DNA of 64,000 bases from Sphingomonas gellani (GCF_900110035.1 NZ_FOCF01000003.1:310001-374000), one strand, 5' to 3'. Shown: positions 28,464 to 37,911, numbered from the stretch's first letter. Made by a program: numbers and translations. The notes: generated by a model from the sequence alone, not told the origin.

Positions 28464-28665
28464 TGACGCCGGCAGGTTTCCTGGCTCGCGGGTCGACGCT
28501 CCGGTCACAGCCTTCCCGGTTCGGTAGATCCGTTCCAGTGGCCGCCCGCCCGGATGGGGTGGGCACGTGTCCGTCACTCGCCGCTTACAGTTGCAGGGAC
28601 AGCCGCGGCATTGGGGCGAACCCCGCACCGCATTCCCATTTACGCCTTTTTGCGAAAGGCACCGA
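28464..28665 (-). promoter_or_regulatory. Cobalamin riboswitch upstream of cobW-cobN-cobG-cobH-cobI-cobJ
   Basis: Read on the minus strand, the segment starts with GGTGCC and a small hairpin (28660-28644). It continues with GGGAATGCGGTG, CCGCGGCTGTCCCTGCAACTGTAAGCG split over the core, the B12 box GCCACTGGAACGG, and ends in GAGCCAGGAAACCTGCCGGC. These are the conserved blocks of the long cobalamin riboswitch, about 200 nt. It sits about 190 nt before the cobW start, so the expression platform (terminator or anti-SD) must lie in 28274-28463. It should switch off the cob operon when cobalamin is abundant. Confidence 0.95.
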
Positions 28666-28792
28666 CGCGATCATGACGCCGGTCCACCGGCGCCGTCACG
28701 ATGTCTAGCCACAGCCGCCGGCTTTGCCAATGGGGTGGCCAGTGAGAGGGGCGCCGCGAGCCTGGCCGCCCATTCACGCACGGCCGCGATCG

Positions 28793-31288
28793 CTAGAAAC
28801 TGCGCCTCAGGCCTAGCGTGATCGTCCGCGGGCGTGTCACGTAGAGCTGGTGGAGGCCAAAGCCGCTGGAGGTGACGCGGCCGGTTGCCAGCGCGTCGAA
28901 CAGGTTGTCGGCGCCCGCGCGCACGGTCCACGCGCCCCGCGATGCCGAGATGTACAGGTCGGCCACCACCCGCGCCGGGTTGTGCTCGCGATAGGCGCTT
29001 TCCCGGTTGAAGGTGGACTCGCTTCCACCATTGCCGGTCAATCCGCCGCCCATTGTCCAGCTGGTGCCGGCGGCCTTCTCCGCGATCTCCCAGTCCCAGA
29101 TCACGGCATAGGTGATGACGGGGATGTTGGGCAAACGGTCGCCCCTGTATCCCACGCCGTCATTGGTGCCGAGCAGCGTGTCGGCGGACAGGCGCGCGTC
29201 GACGATCGCCGCGGATGCGGCCACGCTCCAACGGCGGGCGGTCCAGGTCGCCTGCATCTCGCCGCCATGGATGCGGACGCTCGACAGGTTGGTGTTGTAG
29301 GTGAAGGCGCCGTTCGCGCTGTTGGCGGCAAAGATCGTGTCGTTCCATCCGATCCGGTACACGGACGCCTCCAGGCCGAGCGGGGCGAGCAGTCGCGGCG
29401 CCTTCACCCCGCCCTCCACGCTCCACAGGCGATCGGCGCGATAGGTGCGTTCTTGATCGTTCAGCTCGGGCGTGATGTTGACGCCGCCGGGACGGAAACC
29501 TTGCGCGGCGGTGGCATAGACCAGGATGCCCGGTCGCGGGGTCCAGGCCAGTTCCGCCTTCAGGTTCGCGCCGTCCTCCGACGAGCGGAAATCGCCCGTT
29601 TCCGTCCGGGCCGTGCCGGTGATGATGTTGGGAATGGGCGTCGAACCCTCGGCATGGCGGACATAGCGGTAAAGGCGGCCGCCCAGTGTCGCGACAACCG
29701 TTCGGCCCAGCGCCTGGCGCCCCTCCGCGAAAACCGCCTGCTGGTCGAGCGTCGTTGCGATCAGGCGCAGCCCGGTGAGGTCGAGCGGCTGGACGACCAG
29801 CCCGCTTGCGGCGTCCGCGCGTACGGTGTTGCTGGCCACGGCGTCCGTGCGATGCTCGAAGAACGTGCCGACTGTCCAGCCGGAGGGGCCATCGCCCGCG
29901 TTGCCGACGCGCAGTTCGCCGCTGCTACTTTCCACCGACATCGGCTGGTACAGCGCGGCGGGCAGGCGCGCGTCGACATAGGCGACGAAGGCAGACCGGA
30001 TGGTGTCGTCGCATGCCGTGCCGCCGATCGTTGCGGCATAGCGTAGGCAGGCGGCCGTGCTGCCGCGCTGGCGGTCGATGACGCGGGTGAAATCGAGCTG
30101 TTTGACGATGTCCCAGTCATAGTGGGACGCGGTGGCGACGACGCGCAGGCCGTCCGGGTTCCAGTGCAGTGTCGCTGATGCCAGCGACAGCCCCTCGCGG
30201 CTGGGCACGCGAACCGTGCGGTCGGCCGACAGGCGTGCCGCGTCCAGGTCGGCGGTACCCGCATCGCCGACGCTGTTGCGCTGTTGCAGCCACATCGCGT
30301 CCAGCCGCAGATCGGGGGAGGGTGTCCAGGCGACCGATACGCGCTCGCTTTCCCGCCGGCGGTCGTCGGTGTTCCTGAGGCCCAGCCGGACATTGTCGAT
30401 CGTGCCCCCCTCGTACCGGCGACCAACCGCGACCCGTAGCGCGAGCGTGTTTGTCGCCAGCGGCAGGTTGAGCACCCCGCTCGCGGCCCAGCCGGGTTGT
30501 CCGTGCGCGGTGACCGCGCCCTCCGCCGCCACCTCTCCCGCCAGCCTTGACGGATCGGCGCGGTTGAAGAGCGTGCGCAGCGTGCCGCCCATCGATCCCG
30601 CGCCGTAGAGCGTGCCCTGCGGCCCCTTCAACAGCTCGATCCGTTCGACATCGATCAGGTCGACATCCGGCGCCGTCGCACCCGCGTCGAAGCCGGTGCC
30701 CGATGGTCCCGCCACCGGCGTCTCGCCATAATAGGTACCGACCGTCCCCTCGCCGGTGCCGCTGACGCCGCGCAGTGCGAGCCGGCGCTGAAGCGGGCCG
30801 GTGGGGACCTGGACCAGATCGGGCAATTGGCGGTGCAGCGTCCGGCTGTCGAAGATGCGCCGTTGCGGCAGGGCCGTACCGGGCACCGCGCTGATCGCCA
30901 TCGCCGTGCGGCCCAGACGGGTCGGGCGATGCAGCGCGGTGACGACGATGTCGCTGTTGAGGACGGCGGGTTGAGGCGCGGCGGGTGCCATCTCCACGAT
31001 CAGGACGCCGGGTGCCGCCTCGCGCAGGCGCAGGCCGGTGCCTTGCAGCGCGTGCGCCATCGCCTGCCTGGCGGACACGTCGCGCGGCAGCTGCCCGGCC
31101 AAACGTCTGCCGGACAGCAGGCGCGGATCGAAGAGGATCTGGTACCCGCCCTGCGCCGCCAGACGGGAAAGAACGACATCCAGTGCGCGACCGGCGCCCT
31201 TTTGCGCAGGCATCGCCTGGGCGGCGGCGGCCAGCGGACACGACACGGCGGCCAGCCACAGCGCCGCGATCGCCCATTTGCGGTGCAT
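28793..31288 (-). CDS. TonB-dependent receptor with N-terminal STN domain (FecA-like)
   Basis: An 831-residue outer-membrane receptor. Residues 1-25 form a signal peptide (MHRKWAIAALWLAAVSCPLAAAAQA), followed by an STN domain (DVVLSRLAAQGGYQILFDPRLLSG to VLIVEMAPA) that contacts an inner-membrane FecR. The plug (LRGVSGTGEG, ELLKGPQGTLYGAGSMGG) and beta barrel follow, ending in TLGLRRSF. ATG 31288 has GGGGCGGA upstream. It is divergent from a FecI-like sigma factor and FecR-like gene, so it is a transducing receptor, probably for a ferric siderophore. No cobalamin riboswitch precedes it, so a BtuB role is not favoured. Confidence 0.92.
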   Translation of the reverse strand: MHRKWAIAALWLAAVSCPLAAAAQAMPAQKGAGRALDVVLSRLAAQGGYQILFDPRLLSGRRLAGQLPRDVSARQAMAHALQGTGLRLREAAPGVLIVEMAPAAPQPAVLNSDIVVTALHRPTRLGRTAMAISAVPGTALPQRRIFDSRTLHRQLPDLVQVPTGPLQRRLALRGVSGTGEGTVGTYYGETPVAGPSGTGFDAGATAPDVDLIDVERIELLKGPQGTLYGAGSMGGTLRTLFNRADPSRLAGEVAAEGAVTAHGQPGWAASGVLNLPLATNTLALRVAVGRRYEGGTIDNVRLGLRNTDDRRRESERVSVAWTPSPDLRLDAMWLQQRNSVGDAGTADLDAARLSADRTVRVPSREGLSLASATLHWNPDGLRVVATASHYDWDIVKQLDFTRVIDRQRGSTAACLRYAATIGGTACDDTIRSAFVAYVDARLPAALYQPMSVESSSGELRVGNAGDGPSGWTVGTFFEHRTDAVASNTVRADAASGLVVQPLDLTGLRLIATTLDQQAVFAEGRQALGRTVVATLGGRLYRYVRHAEGSTPIPNIITGTARTETGDFRSSEDGANLKAELAWTPRPGILVYATAAQGFRPGGVNITPELNDQERTYRADRLWSVEGGVKAPRLLAPLGLEASVYRIGWNDTIFAANSANGAFTYNTNLSSVRIHGGEMQATWTARRWSVAASAAIVDARLSADTLLGTNDGVGYRGDRLPNIPVITYAVIWDWEIAEKAAGTSWTMGGGLTGNGGSESTFNRESAYREHNPARVVADLYISASRGAWTVRAGADNLFDALATGRVTSSGFGLHQLYVTRPRTITLGLRRSF

Positions 31289-31342
31289 TCCGCCCCAAGC
31301 AGCCTCGGCCGCGCCCACCCGTTCCCCTTTTCCAGTCACCCG

Positions 31343-31372
31343 ATTGTGCCGCGAAGAACACAGTCGCACAAT
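31343..31372. promoter_or_regulatory. Inverted repeat in the divergent receptor/sigma-factor spacer
   Basis: ATTGTGC at 31343-31349 and GCACAAT at 31366-31372 form a perfect 7-bp inverted repeat, 16 bp apart, within the 193-bp spacer between the receptor and the sigma factor. It could be an operator or part of the ECF-dependent promoter. It does not match the standard Fur box. Confidence 0.3.
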
Positions 31373-31481
31373 AGATTGCTGCACGTGCGAAGACGGGCGC
31401 CCGGATGGTTGACGCGGTGCTGCCAGCATGGTCGATTGCGCGTGACAGAATAATGACGGGAGAGGCGGGGGCCGTCCTTTT

Positions 31482-32018
31482 TTGTCGGGGGATTACGCAG
31501 ACTTGCCGATCGCGAAGTTGCACCAGAATCACGGGGGTAGGCCCGTCGACGCGGTGACGCCGCTGCTGCCCGCCGTGCGCCGCTTCGTGTCCAAGCGTGC
31601 CGCGCCTGCGGAGATCGACGATCTGGTGCAGGAGGTTGCGTTGCGCATGCAGACGCGCAGCGGTGACCTGCCGATCGGCAATCTGGAGGGGTACGTCTTT
31701 CAGGTCGCGCGCAGCGTACTGACCGACCATGCCCGGCGCGACCAGGTGCGCGCGCGGTCCAGCCATGTCTCGCTGGAAGAATTTCACCACCCGGTTGAGG
31801 TCCGCTCGCCCGAGCGCGTCTTGGACAGCAAGGAGCGATTGCAGCGGCTCGTCGCGGCGGTTGGCACTCTGCCGGATCGGACCCGGCAGGCGTTCGTGCT
31901 TCACCGGTTCGAGGAGATGAGCTACGCGGCGGTTGCCCGGCACATGGGGATTTCGGTCAGCGCCGTCGAAAAGCATATCATGAAGGCCATTCGCACCCTG
32001 GCGGCGACCGTCGATTGA
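31482..32018 (+). CDS. ECF sigma factor, FecI-like
   Basis: A 178-residue ECF sigma factor. Region 2 contains EIDDLVQEVALRM and YVFQVARSVLTDHARR; region 4 contains LPDRTRQAFVLHRFEEMSYAAVARHMGISVSAVEKHIMKA, the -35-binding HTH. No ATG fits: the frame begins with TTG 31482, with a GCGGGGG stretch about 11 bp upstream, and the first in-frame ATG (residue 55) would remove region 2. It is followed by fecR with overlap and should drive the divergent STN receptor. Confidence 0.88.
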   Translation: MSGDYADLPIAKLHQNHGGRPVDAVTPLLPAVRRFVSKRAAPAEIDDLVQEVALRMQTRSGDLPIGNLEGYVFQVARSVLTDHARRDQVRARSSHVSLEEFHHPVEVRSPERVLDSKERLQRLVAAVGTLPDRTRQAFVLHRFEEMSYAAVARHMGISVSAVEKHIMKAIRTLAATVD

Positions 32019-33004
32019 CGACGCATCTGCCAAACGATCCCGCCGCCGCGGCGGCGCGCTGGTACGCGCGCCTGCGCAGCGATGCGCCGACGGACGGCGA
32101 TGCGGAGGCGTTCGACACCTGGATCGACGCAAACCCGGCGCATCGCGTGGCGTGGGAGCGGTTGGAGCAGGTCGATGCCACCTTGCCCTCCCTTGCCTCG
32201 GACCCGGCAATTGCCGCCCTGCGCGCCGATGCCCTGCGCCCGACCCCGGCACGCTTCCCGTCCTGGCGCATCGCCGGCGCCGCCGCGGCGATGGCCGCAT
32301 CGGTCGCGATGGTGACCATTGTCGCGCTGAAACCGCATGGAGGCGCCGAACGCGCGGAGCAGGTGGCGGCCGCGCCTGTGGTGACGCGGTACCAGACGGG
32401 GCTGGGCGAGATGCGCACCGTCCGGCTGGCCGATGGAACCGCCATGACGATGGACGCACGTTCCGTAGTCCGGGCGGCGGCACCGGGCGTGACGCGGCAG
32501 GTGGCGGTGGACGCAGGGCGGGCGATGTTCGCGGTCGCGAAGGACAGGGCGCATCCCTTCATCGTCTCGGTCGGCGAGACGCGCGTCATGGCGCTCGGTA
32601 CCCATTTCTCGGTGGAGCGGCGCGGGGACGGTGCCGTGGTCGCGTTGACCGAGGGGTCGGTGCGGGTCAGGACGCCCGTGGCGACGCGGACGCTGGTGCC
32701 GGGTCAGGTGCTGACGGCCCGTGCGACGACAGTTCGGGTCGATGACGGCGCTGCGGACGAGAGCGGCTGGGTCGAGGGGCGGCTGGTGTTCACGGCAGTG
32801 CCGCTGGGCGATGTGGCGGCGACGCTGAACCGCTATGCGCAACGCCAGGTGGTGATCCGCGATGCCGGTCTGGCGGCTCGTCCGTATAGCGGTGTGCTGC
32901 GTGCGAAGGGTGGGGCGGACGCCCTGGTCGCGGTGCTGACGACCACCGGTGCCGCGCGGGTCACGAGCCGGGATGGCGCTTCGGTGACGCTGGAGCCACG
33001 GTAA
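32015..33004 (+). CDS. FecR-like anti-sigma factor / signal transducer
   Basis: A 329-residue inner-membrane regulator. An N-terminal cytoplasmic DUF4880-type segment (AAARWYARLRS, FDTWIDANPAHRVAWERLE) is followed by one transmembrane helix at about residues 83-104 (WRIAGAAAAMAASVAMVTIVAL), a periplasmic FecR domain (TVRLADGTAMTMDARSVVR, VMALGTHFSVERRG) and a C-terminal STN-like part (GRLVFTAVPLGDVAATLNRYA). The start is TTG 32015, overlapping the sigma-factor stop. It should pass the ligand signal from the receptor's STN domain to the sigma factor. Confidence 0.9.
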   Translation: MTTHLPNDPAAAAARWYARLRSDAPTDGDAEAFDTWIDANPAHRVAWERLEQVDATLPSLASDPAIAALRADALRPTPARFPSWRIAGAAAAMAASVAMVTIVALKPHGGAERAEQVAAAPVVTRYQTGLGEMRTVRLADGTAMTMDARSVVRAAAPGVTRQVAVDAGRAMFAVAKDRAHPFIVSVGETRVMALGTHFSVERRGDGAVVALTEGSVRVRTPVATRTLVPGQVLTARATTVRVDDGAADESGWVEGRLVFTAVPLGDVAATLNRYAQRQVVIRDAGLAARPYSGVLRAKGGADALVAVLTTTGAARVTSRDGASVTLEPR

Positions 33005-33055
33005 GCAGGCGTTCGCGTCGGAGGGTGCCTTTCTCCGACCTTTTACGGGATCAAG

Positions 33056-33087
33056 TGAAAAAGGTCCGGCGGCACCGGCCGCCGGAC
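33056..33087 (-). terminator. Rho-independent terminator after the M20 amidohydrolase
   Basis: A perfect 9-bp stem (GTCCGGCGG/CCGCCGGAC, 33064-33087) with a 6-nt loop is followed on the minus strand by ACCTTTTTC. It begins 25 bp after the stop of the 34566-33112 gene. There is no U-run on the plus strand, so it acts mainly for the minus-strand gene. Confidence 0.85.
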
Positions 33088-33111
33088 AGGGGTCCGTAAA
33101 TCAGGAACTCG

Positions 33112-34566
33112 TCAGTCCGCGGCACCGTCGCGGTAATCGAGCGGCGGCTGGCGGTCCCCAAGCATCGCCTGATATTTGAAGTTCGCCCCGCGCTTGGCGG
33201 CGAATTCCTGTTTTGCCGCCTGGATCGTCGCGGGGCTGCGGAACAGGTCCGCGGCGGTCAGCGCCAGCGTCTTGGACGCGAGGACCGCACCCTTGACGCC
33301 GATGCTGGAACCCGCCGCCGCCACATTCTGCCAGCTGTGCCCCGCCGAACCGGGAACAAAGGTGGCCGTGGACAGGCCGACGGTGGGCGTGGTCCAGCTG
33401 ACATCGGCGACGTCGGTCGATCCGCCCAGTGCATCGTCGGCGATCCGGGCGGGCACGATCGTCCCGACGCTGTCGATCGGGGGCGGGCTGGTCATGCTTT
33501 CCTGCAGCTTGCGGGCAAAGGCGGTTTCCTCGGGCGTCCAGCTGATCGTGCCCGCGGTGTGGAGGCTGCGGTCCATCACCCCCATCAGCGCCTCGTTGGG
33601 CAGCAGCGAATACACGCCGCCGGTGATCTCCCAATCCACCTTTGTCTGCGTGCCCATCGCCGCGCCCTGTGCCGCCTCCGTCACCCATTTCCAGGTGTCC
33701 TTGACGATCTGCGGATCGGTGTGGCGCACATAGTAATAGACCTCGGCCTCGTCCGGCACGACGTTGGGCGCCTTGCCGCCCTTGGTGATGACGTAATGGA
33801 TGCGCGTGCGATCGGGGATGTGTTCGCGCATCAGGTTGGTCATCGCGTCCATCGCCTCCACGCCGTCCAGCGCGGAGCGGCCCTTGTCCGGCGCACCGGC
33901 CGCATGCGCGGATTTGCCGTGGAAGCGGAACTTGCCGGAGATGTTCGCCATCGATGGCCCCTGCACCGCCGAATTGGCGTTGCCGGGGTGCCAGTGCAGC
34001 ACGGTGTCGACATCGTTGAACAGCCCGGCGCGAACCATGTAGACCTTGCCGGAGCCGCCCTCCTCGGCGGGGGTGCCGTAGACGCGGATCTCCCCTCCGA
34101 CCTTGTTCTTCACCATCCATTCCTTGACCGCGATCGCGGCATAGGTGCTGGCGGTGCCGAACAGGTTGTGGCCGCAGCCGTGGCCCGCCGCCGCCGTGCC
34201 GGGCGCGCGCACGGGCTCGGCCCGCTGCGACAGGCCGGGCAGCGCGTCATATTCCGCCAGCACGCCGATGACGGGGCCTGCCCCGCTCCTGAAGCTGGCG
34301 ACGAAGGCGGTGGGTTCGCCCGCCACGCCGGCGCGCACGGTGAACCCGGCGGCCTTCAGCTTGGACTGGAGCAAGGCGGAACTCTGCGTCTCCTTGTATC
34401 CGACCTCCGCATATTTCCAGATGGCGAGCGCGGTGTCGCCGATCGCCTGTTCGTTGGCGTTCACGTTGGCGAGCACCTGCCGGCTGTCGGCCTCCGCCAG
34501 CTGTTGGGCCACCGCCGGGGTGGCGACCGTCGCCATCGCGGTGGCGAGAAGGGTGAGGGTCTTCAT
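33112..34566 (-). CDS. Secreted M20-family amidohydrolase (AbgB/peptidase-like)
   Basis: A 484-residue zinc hydrolase with an N-terminal signal peptide (MKTLTLLATAMATVATPAVAQ). Motifs AEYDALPG, GHGCGHNLFG and YGTPAEEGGSGK carry the conserved metal ligands and general-base Glu of the M20/amidohydrolase family; HWHPGN follows in the dimerisation region. It resembles p-aminobenzoyl-glutamate hydrolase subunit B and N-acyl amino acid amidohydrolases. ATG 34566 follows GGGAGG. It lies 36 bp behind a TonB receptor and is probably co-transcribed, so it likely processes the imported compound in the periplasm. Confidence 0.9.
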   Translation of the reverse strand: MKTLTLLATAMATVATPAVAQQLAEADSRQVLANVNANEQAIGDTALAIWKYAEVGYKETQSSALLQSKLKAAGFTVRAGVAGEPTAFVASFRSGAGPVIGVLAEYDALPGLSQRAEPVRAPGTAAAGHGCGHNLFGTASTYAAIAVKEWMVKNKVGGEIRVYGTPAEEGGSGKVYMVRAGLFNDVDTVLHWHPGNANSAVQGPSMANISGKFRFHGKSAHAAGAPDKGRSALDGVEAMDAMTNLMREHIPDRTRIHYVITKGGKAPNVVPDEAEVYYYVRHTDPQIVKDTWKWVTEAAQGAAMGTQTKVDWEITGGVYSLLPNEALMGVMDRSLHTAGTISWTPEETAFARKLQESMTSPPPIDSVGTIVPARIADDALGGSTDVADVSWTTPTVGLSTATFVPGSAGHSWQNVAAAGSSIGVKGAVLASKTLALTAADLFRSPATIQAAKQEFAAKRGANFKYQAMLGDRQPPLDYRDGAAD

Positions 34567-34577
34567 GTGTGTGCCTC

Positions 34578-34615
34578 CCTGGATCAGAAATTCTTGCCTG
34601 GATCAGAACTTCTTG
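34578..34615. repeat. Tandem 19-bp duplication spanning the receptor stop codon
   Basis: CCTGGATCAGAAATTCTTG (34578-34596) is followed at once by CCTGGATCAGAACTTCTTG (34597-34615), differing at one base. The second copy contains the last codons and TGA of the upstream TonB receptor; the first copy repeats them behind the stop. Confidence 0.9.
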
Positions 34616-37600
34616 GTCGCGCCGATAAAGAAATAGCGCCCGATCACATCGTAGTTCTGGGCATCGTAATTGCCCTCGGTGTCGCCGACCTGCGGCGGTT
34701 TCCGGTTGAACAGATTGGTCGCGCCCAGCCGGAACTGCGTGCTGTCGTCGACGTCGAAGCGCGCGTTCAGGTCGAACGCGTGATACGCGTCGACACCGCG
34801 CGTCGTGCTGGCGGGCGACACCACCTTTGCCGAGTTGATCATCTTGTCGGTGAAGCGCCAGCGCAGGCCCAGGCTGGCCTGGCCCAACGTATAGGTCAGC
34901 GAGGTGATCGACTTCCACCGCGGATGCGCGATGCCGGCGGTGCTTTCGACGCCGATGCCGATCGAGTTGGCATAGTCATAGGTCGGCGCGCCTGCGATCG
35001 ACTGGACCTCGAACTTGTCAAGGTAGCTGACGGCCGAGTTGAACGCGATCGACCCCGCATTGCCGCCCAGTCCCAGCGAGTCCAACCCGAAGCGCCAGTC
35101 GAACTGGAAGTCGATGCCCTGGACGTTGTACGTGCCGAGGTTCAGCAAAGGCTGTTGCGGATTGACCGGCACACCCGACGCGGCGTTGCGCGTGATGAGC
35201 GAGCAGTAATAGTTCTTCGGGTCGAAGGACGGGTTGTTGTCCCCCGAATTGTAGCAGAACTGGAACGCCTGCCCGACCGACAGCGGACCGACCGCGTCCT
35301 TGATCTTGATCTTGTAGAAGTCGACCGACAGCGACAGGTTGCGGAACATGCCCGAGAACGGCGACTGGATCACCGCGCCCGCCGAATAGGTGTCCGCCGT
35401 TTCTTCCTTCAGGTCCGGATTGCCACCGGTCAGCGCGAACACCTGTGCGGTGCCGAGCTGATAGCTGTCGATGATGGAGGCCGGCACGCCCTGCGCCAGG
35501 CACAGCGCGCGCACCTGGCCGGCGTTCGACCCGCGGCGATAGGAGGACCGGACGTCGCACGGATCGCCGTTGGTCGTGGTCGGTGTCGCGGTGCCGATCG
35601 CGACGGAGCCCGTCGACACCGGCGCGTACAGTTCCCCGACGCTGGGTGCGCGGATCGCCCGGTTGTACCCGCCGCGCAGGCGCAGCGCCTCGAACACCTT
35701 CCACGTCGCGTCCGCCTTGTACGCGCTGACCCCGCCGACCGAGCTGTAGCTGGAATAGCGATAGCCGAGGTCGAGATCGAGTTGCTGGATCAGCGGCACG
35801 TCGCTGAGCAACGGAACCAGCAATTCCGCATACACCTCCTTGGTGTTGACCGATCCGGACGCGGGACGCAGCACGCTGTACCCCAGGACGTCGCTGGTAC
35901 CGTCGGGCTGCGCCAGCGCGGCGTCGGGCAGGAAGTCGTAGGAATTGTACCGGTAATCGGCGCCGGCCGCGAAGCGCACCTCTCCGGCGGGCAGGGTGAA
36001 CAGGCCGCCCTGGAGGTTGCCCTCCACCGTGCGCTGTTTCAGCGCGTTGGTGTTCAGCGTGCGGCGCGACATATAGTCGATGCACGCCTGTGACGGGGTG
36101 ACGTTGCCGAACGGGTTGAAGCCGCCCGCGCACAGCTCGGTGCCTCCGGTGCCCGAATTGAGCAGGCGGCTGATCGCGCTCGCACTGGCGCCGCCGGTCT
36201 GTTCGTTCTGGAACTTCGCCTGGCTGGTGGAGCCATAGATGTCCCAGGTCCAGTCCCTGATCCCCAGCTTCCCAGACAGGCCCGCCGTCACCTGCCACAC
36301 GTCATAGTCGTAGCCCTGGTAGCGGGGCCCGAGGATGCTCAGCGCCTTGTAGAAGGTGAAGGGCGCGTTGGGGTTCTGGCGAGACGCCAGGATTGAGCGG
36401 AAGCCTGGGGTGATGAACGGGTTGGTCACCGGCACGCTGAGGCCGTACACGTTGGAGGCGAGCGTGGGGTTGGTGATGCCAAGCGACGAATAGGTGGTGT
36501 ATGTCGTCTGGACGAACGCCTTCACATTGTCGCTCACGTCGTAATCGACCTTGCCGAAGATCGACCACCGGTTGAGATCGGCCTGCAACGACCCGCCATT
36601 GTAGCCGAAGTTGATCTGCTGCGAATTGGTGCCCGAATTGACGATATAGGCTTCGTCGGTCTGCGGGTCGCGGAAGTTGTACACCGGTACGCCCGACGTG
36701 GAAAACAGCGTCTGGTCGGTGTTGAACCCGATCTGGCCGGTGTAGCGCCCCGCCGCATTGCCGGTCAGCGCCGGGACACCGTATCCGGAGAACACCGCGT
36801 TCACCGCCGCCAACGTCGGCGTGTTCGCGCCGAATATCGTGTTGCCCTGCGGAATGGTGGACAGGCCGGGCGTCGACTGGCGGAAGGTGTAGTAATCGCG
36901 CTTCGCCTGGATCGCGCGATCGCGCTTGGTGTAGTCGATCGACAGGACCGCGCTGCCGCGATCGTCGGCGAACTTGGAGCCGACCGTGCCGGTAAGGCGA
37001 TAGGTGTTGCCGTCGCCATAGTCGCTGACGCCGGTCTGCCCGGACAGCTCCAGCCCCTTGAAATTGCGCTTCAGCCGGAAATTGACGACGCCCGCGGTGG
37101 CATCCGATCCGTAGGTGGTGGAGGCGCCGCCGGTGATGACCTCGATATTCTCGATCAGCGCCTCCGGGATGATGTTCAGGTCGACCGAACCGTCGGGGTT
37201 CGACGGCTGGATGCGCCGGCCGTCGAGCAGCAGCAGCGTACGCTTCGATCCCAACCCGCGCAGCGAGGCATAGGCCTGGCCGCCGTTCAGGCCGGTCGAG
37301 GTGGAACCGGCATTGGCCTGTCCGAACGCGCCGGAGAATTGCGGCAGCTGGTTCAGCGTGCTCTCCACGGTCACGCGGCCCGTATTCTCGATTGCCGCCT
37401 GCCCGACGGACACGATCGGTGAGTTGGACACATAGTCGCGACGCGCGATGCGCGAACCGGTGACGACGACCTCATCCGAGGGCGGCGGGGGCTCGGCCGG
37501 GTTCTGCGCCTCCGCCATGGCCTCGGCGGCGGCGACCGGGGGATTTTCGTCGGTGGGAACGGAGACCTGTGCCTCGGCCTGGGCGGCAATAAGGGCCAGG

Positions 37601-37662
37601 CTCGCCGTGCCGGACGAAAGAAGCGAGCGGCGCAAGCGGCGCGAAGTGAGGCGCTGTTTCAT
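34603..37662 (-). CDS. TonB-dependent receptor
   Basis: A 1019-residue outer-membrane receptor. A long signal region ends near ALIAAQAEA; a TonB-box-like segment EVVVTGSRIARRDYVSNSPIV precedes the plug, which contains YASLRGLGSKRTLLLLDGRRI and ITGGASTTYGSDATAGVVNF. The barrel ends with GATKKF, a standard aromatic C-terminus. ATG 37662 has AAGGGAA upstream. It lies between secreted M14 and M20 hydrolases on the same strand, so peptides or acylated amino acids are likely substrates. An AT-rich 5' region (37740-37830) should hold its promoter. Confidence 0.92.
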   Translation of the reverse strand: MKQRLTSRRLRRSLLSSGTASLALIAAQAEAQVSVPTDENPPVAAAEAMAEAQNPAEPPPPSDEVVVTGSRIARRDYVSNSPIVSVGQAAIENTGRVTVESTLNQLPQFSGAFGQANAGSTSTGLNGGQAYASLRGLGSKRTLLLLDGRRIQPSNPDGSVDLNIIPEALIENIEVITGGASTTYGSDATAGVVNFRLKRNFKGLELSGQTGVSDYGDGNTYRLTGTVGSKFADDRGSAVLSIDYTKRDRAIQAKRDYYTFRQSTPGLSTIPQGNTIFGANTPTLAAVNAVFSGYGVPALTGNAAGRYTGQIGFNTDQTLFSTSGVPVYNFRDPQTDEAYIVNSGTNSQQINFGYNGGSLQADLNRWSIFGKVDYDVSDNVKAFVQTTYTTYSSLGITNPTLASNVYGLSVPVTNPFITPGFRSILASRQNPNAPFTFYKALSILGPRYQGYDYDVWQVTAGLSGKLGIRDWTWDIYGSTSQAKFQNEQTGGASASAISRLLNSGTGGTELCAGGFNPFGNVTPSQACIDYMSRRTLNTNALKQRTVEGNLQGGLFTLPAGEVRFAAGADYRYNSYDFLPDAALAQPDGTSDVLGYSVLRPASGSVNTKEVYAELLVPLLSDVPLIQQLDLDLGYRYSSYSSVGGVSAYKADATWKVFEALRLRGGYNRAIRAPSVGELYAPVSTGSVAIGTATPTTTNGDPCDVRSSYRRGSNAGQVRALCLAQGVPASIIDSYQLGTAQVFALTGGNPDLKEETADTYSAGAVIQSPFSGMFRNLSLSVDFYKIKIKDAVGPLSVGQAFQFCYNSGDNNPSFDPKNYYCSLITRNAASGVPVNPQQPLLNLGTYNVQGIDFQFDWRFGLDSLGLGGNAGSIAFNSAVSYLDKFEVQSIAGAPTYDYANSIGIGVESTAGIAHPRWKSITSLTYTLGQASLGLRWRFTDKMINSAKVVSPASTTRGVDAYHAFDLNARFDVDDSTQFRLGATNLFNRKPPQVGDTEGNYDAQNYDVIGRYFFIGATKKF

Positions 37663-37739
37663 GGTCGGTTCCCTTTGAAACGCCGCCTCGTATCGGGCGG
37701 CTGTCACAACGGGAGACGCGAAGCCCGCGCAGCCCCTCA

Positions 37740-37830
37740 CTGTCGGCGCAAAATAATTTTAGGGATGTAGGAACAATCGTAACGAATTGACGTAGGAGTA
37801 ACACGCAAACGTTGTTTGTTGCGTGAGGGG
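37740..37830 (-). promoter_or_regulatory. AT-rich promoter region of the TonB receptor at 34603-37662
   Basis: This segment is clearly less GC-rich than its surroundings and includes AAATAATTTTAGG. On the minus strand TCCTACGTC and TCCTACATC occur as a direct repeat, and ACGCAA/TTGCGT forms a small inverted repeat. No factor can be named. Confidence 0.35.
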
Positions 37831-37911
37831 CGAGCGCGTTTGTGCCGCCTCGTTCAACGCACATAAGGCGGACCCGTTCTCCTTGAAGGAAGAGCGGGTG
37901 GGTCACTGCGC

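Noticed and set aside
28793..31288. STN TonB receptor next to the cob operon as a BtuB-type cobalamin receptor
   Set aside because: It has an STN domain and a divergent FecI/FecR pair, and no cobalamin riboswitch precedes it; a siderophore-type receptor fits better.
33337..36093. A plus-strand open frame of about 918 codons opposite the M20 hydrolase and TonB receptor
   Set aside because: No domain or signal peptide; the opposite strand encodes clear full-length families.
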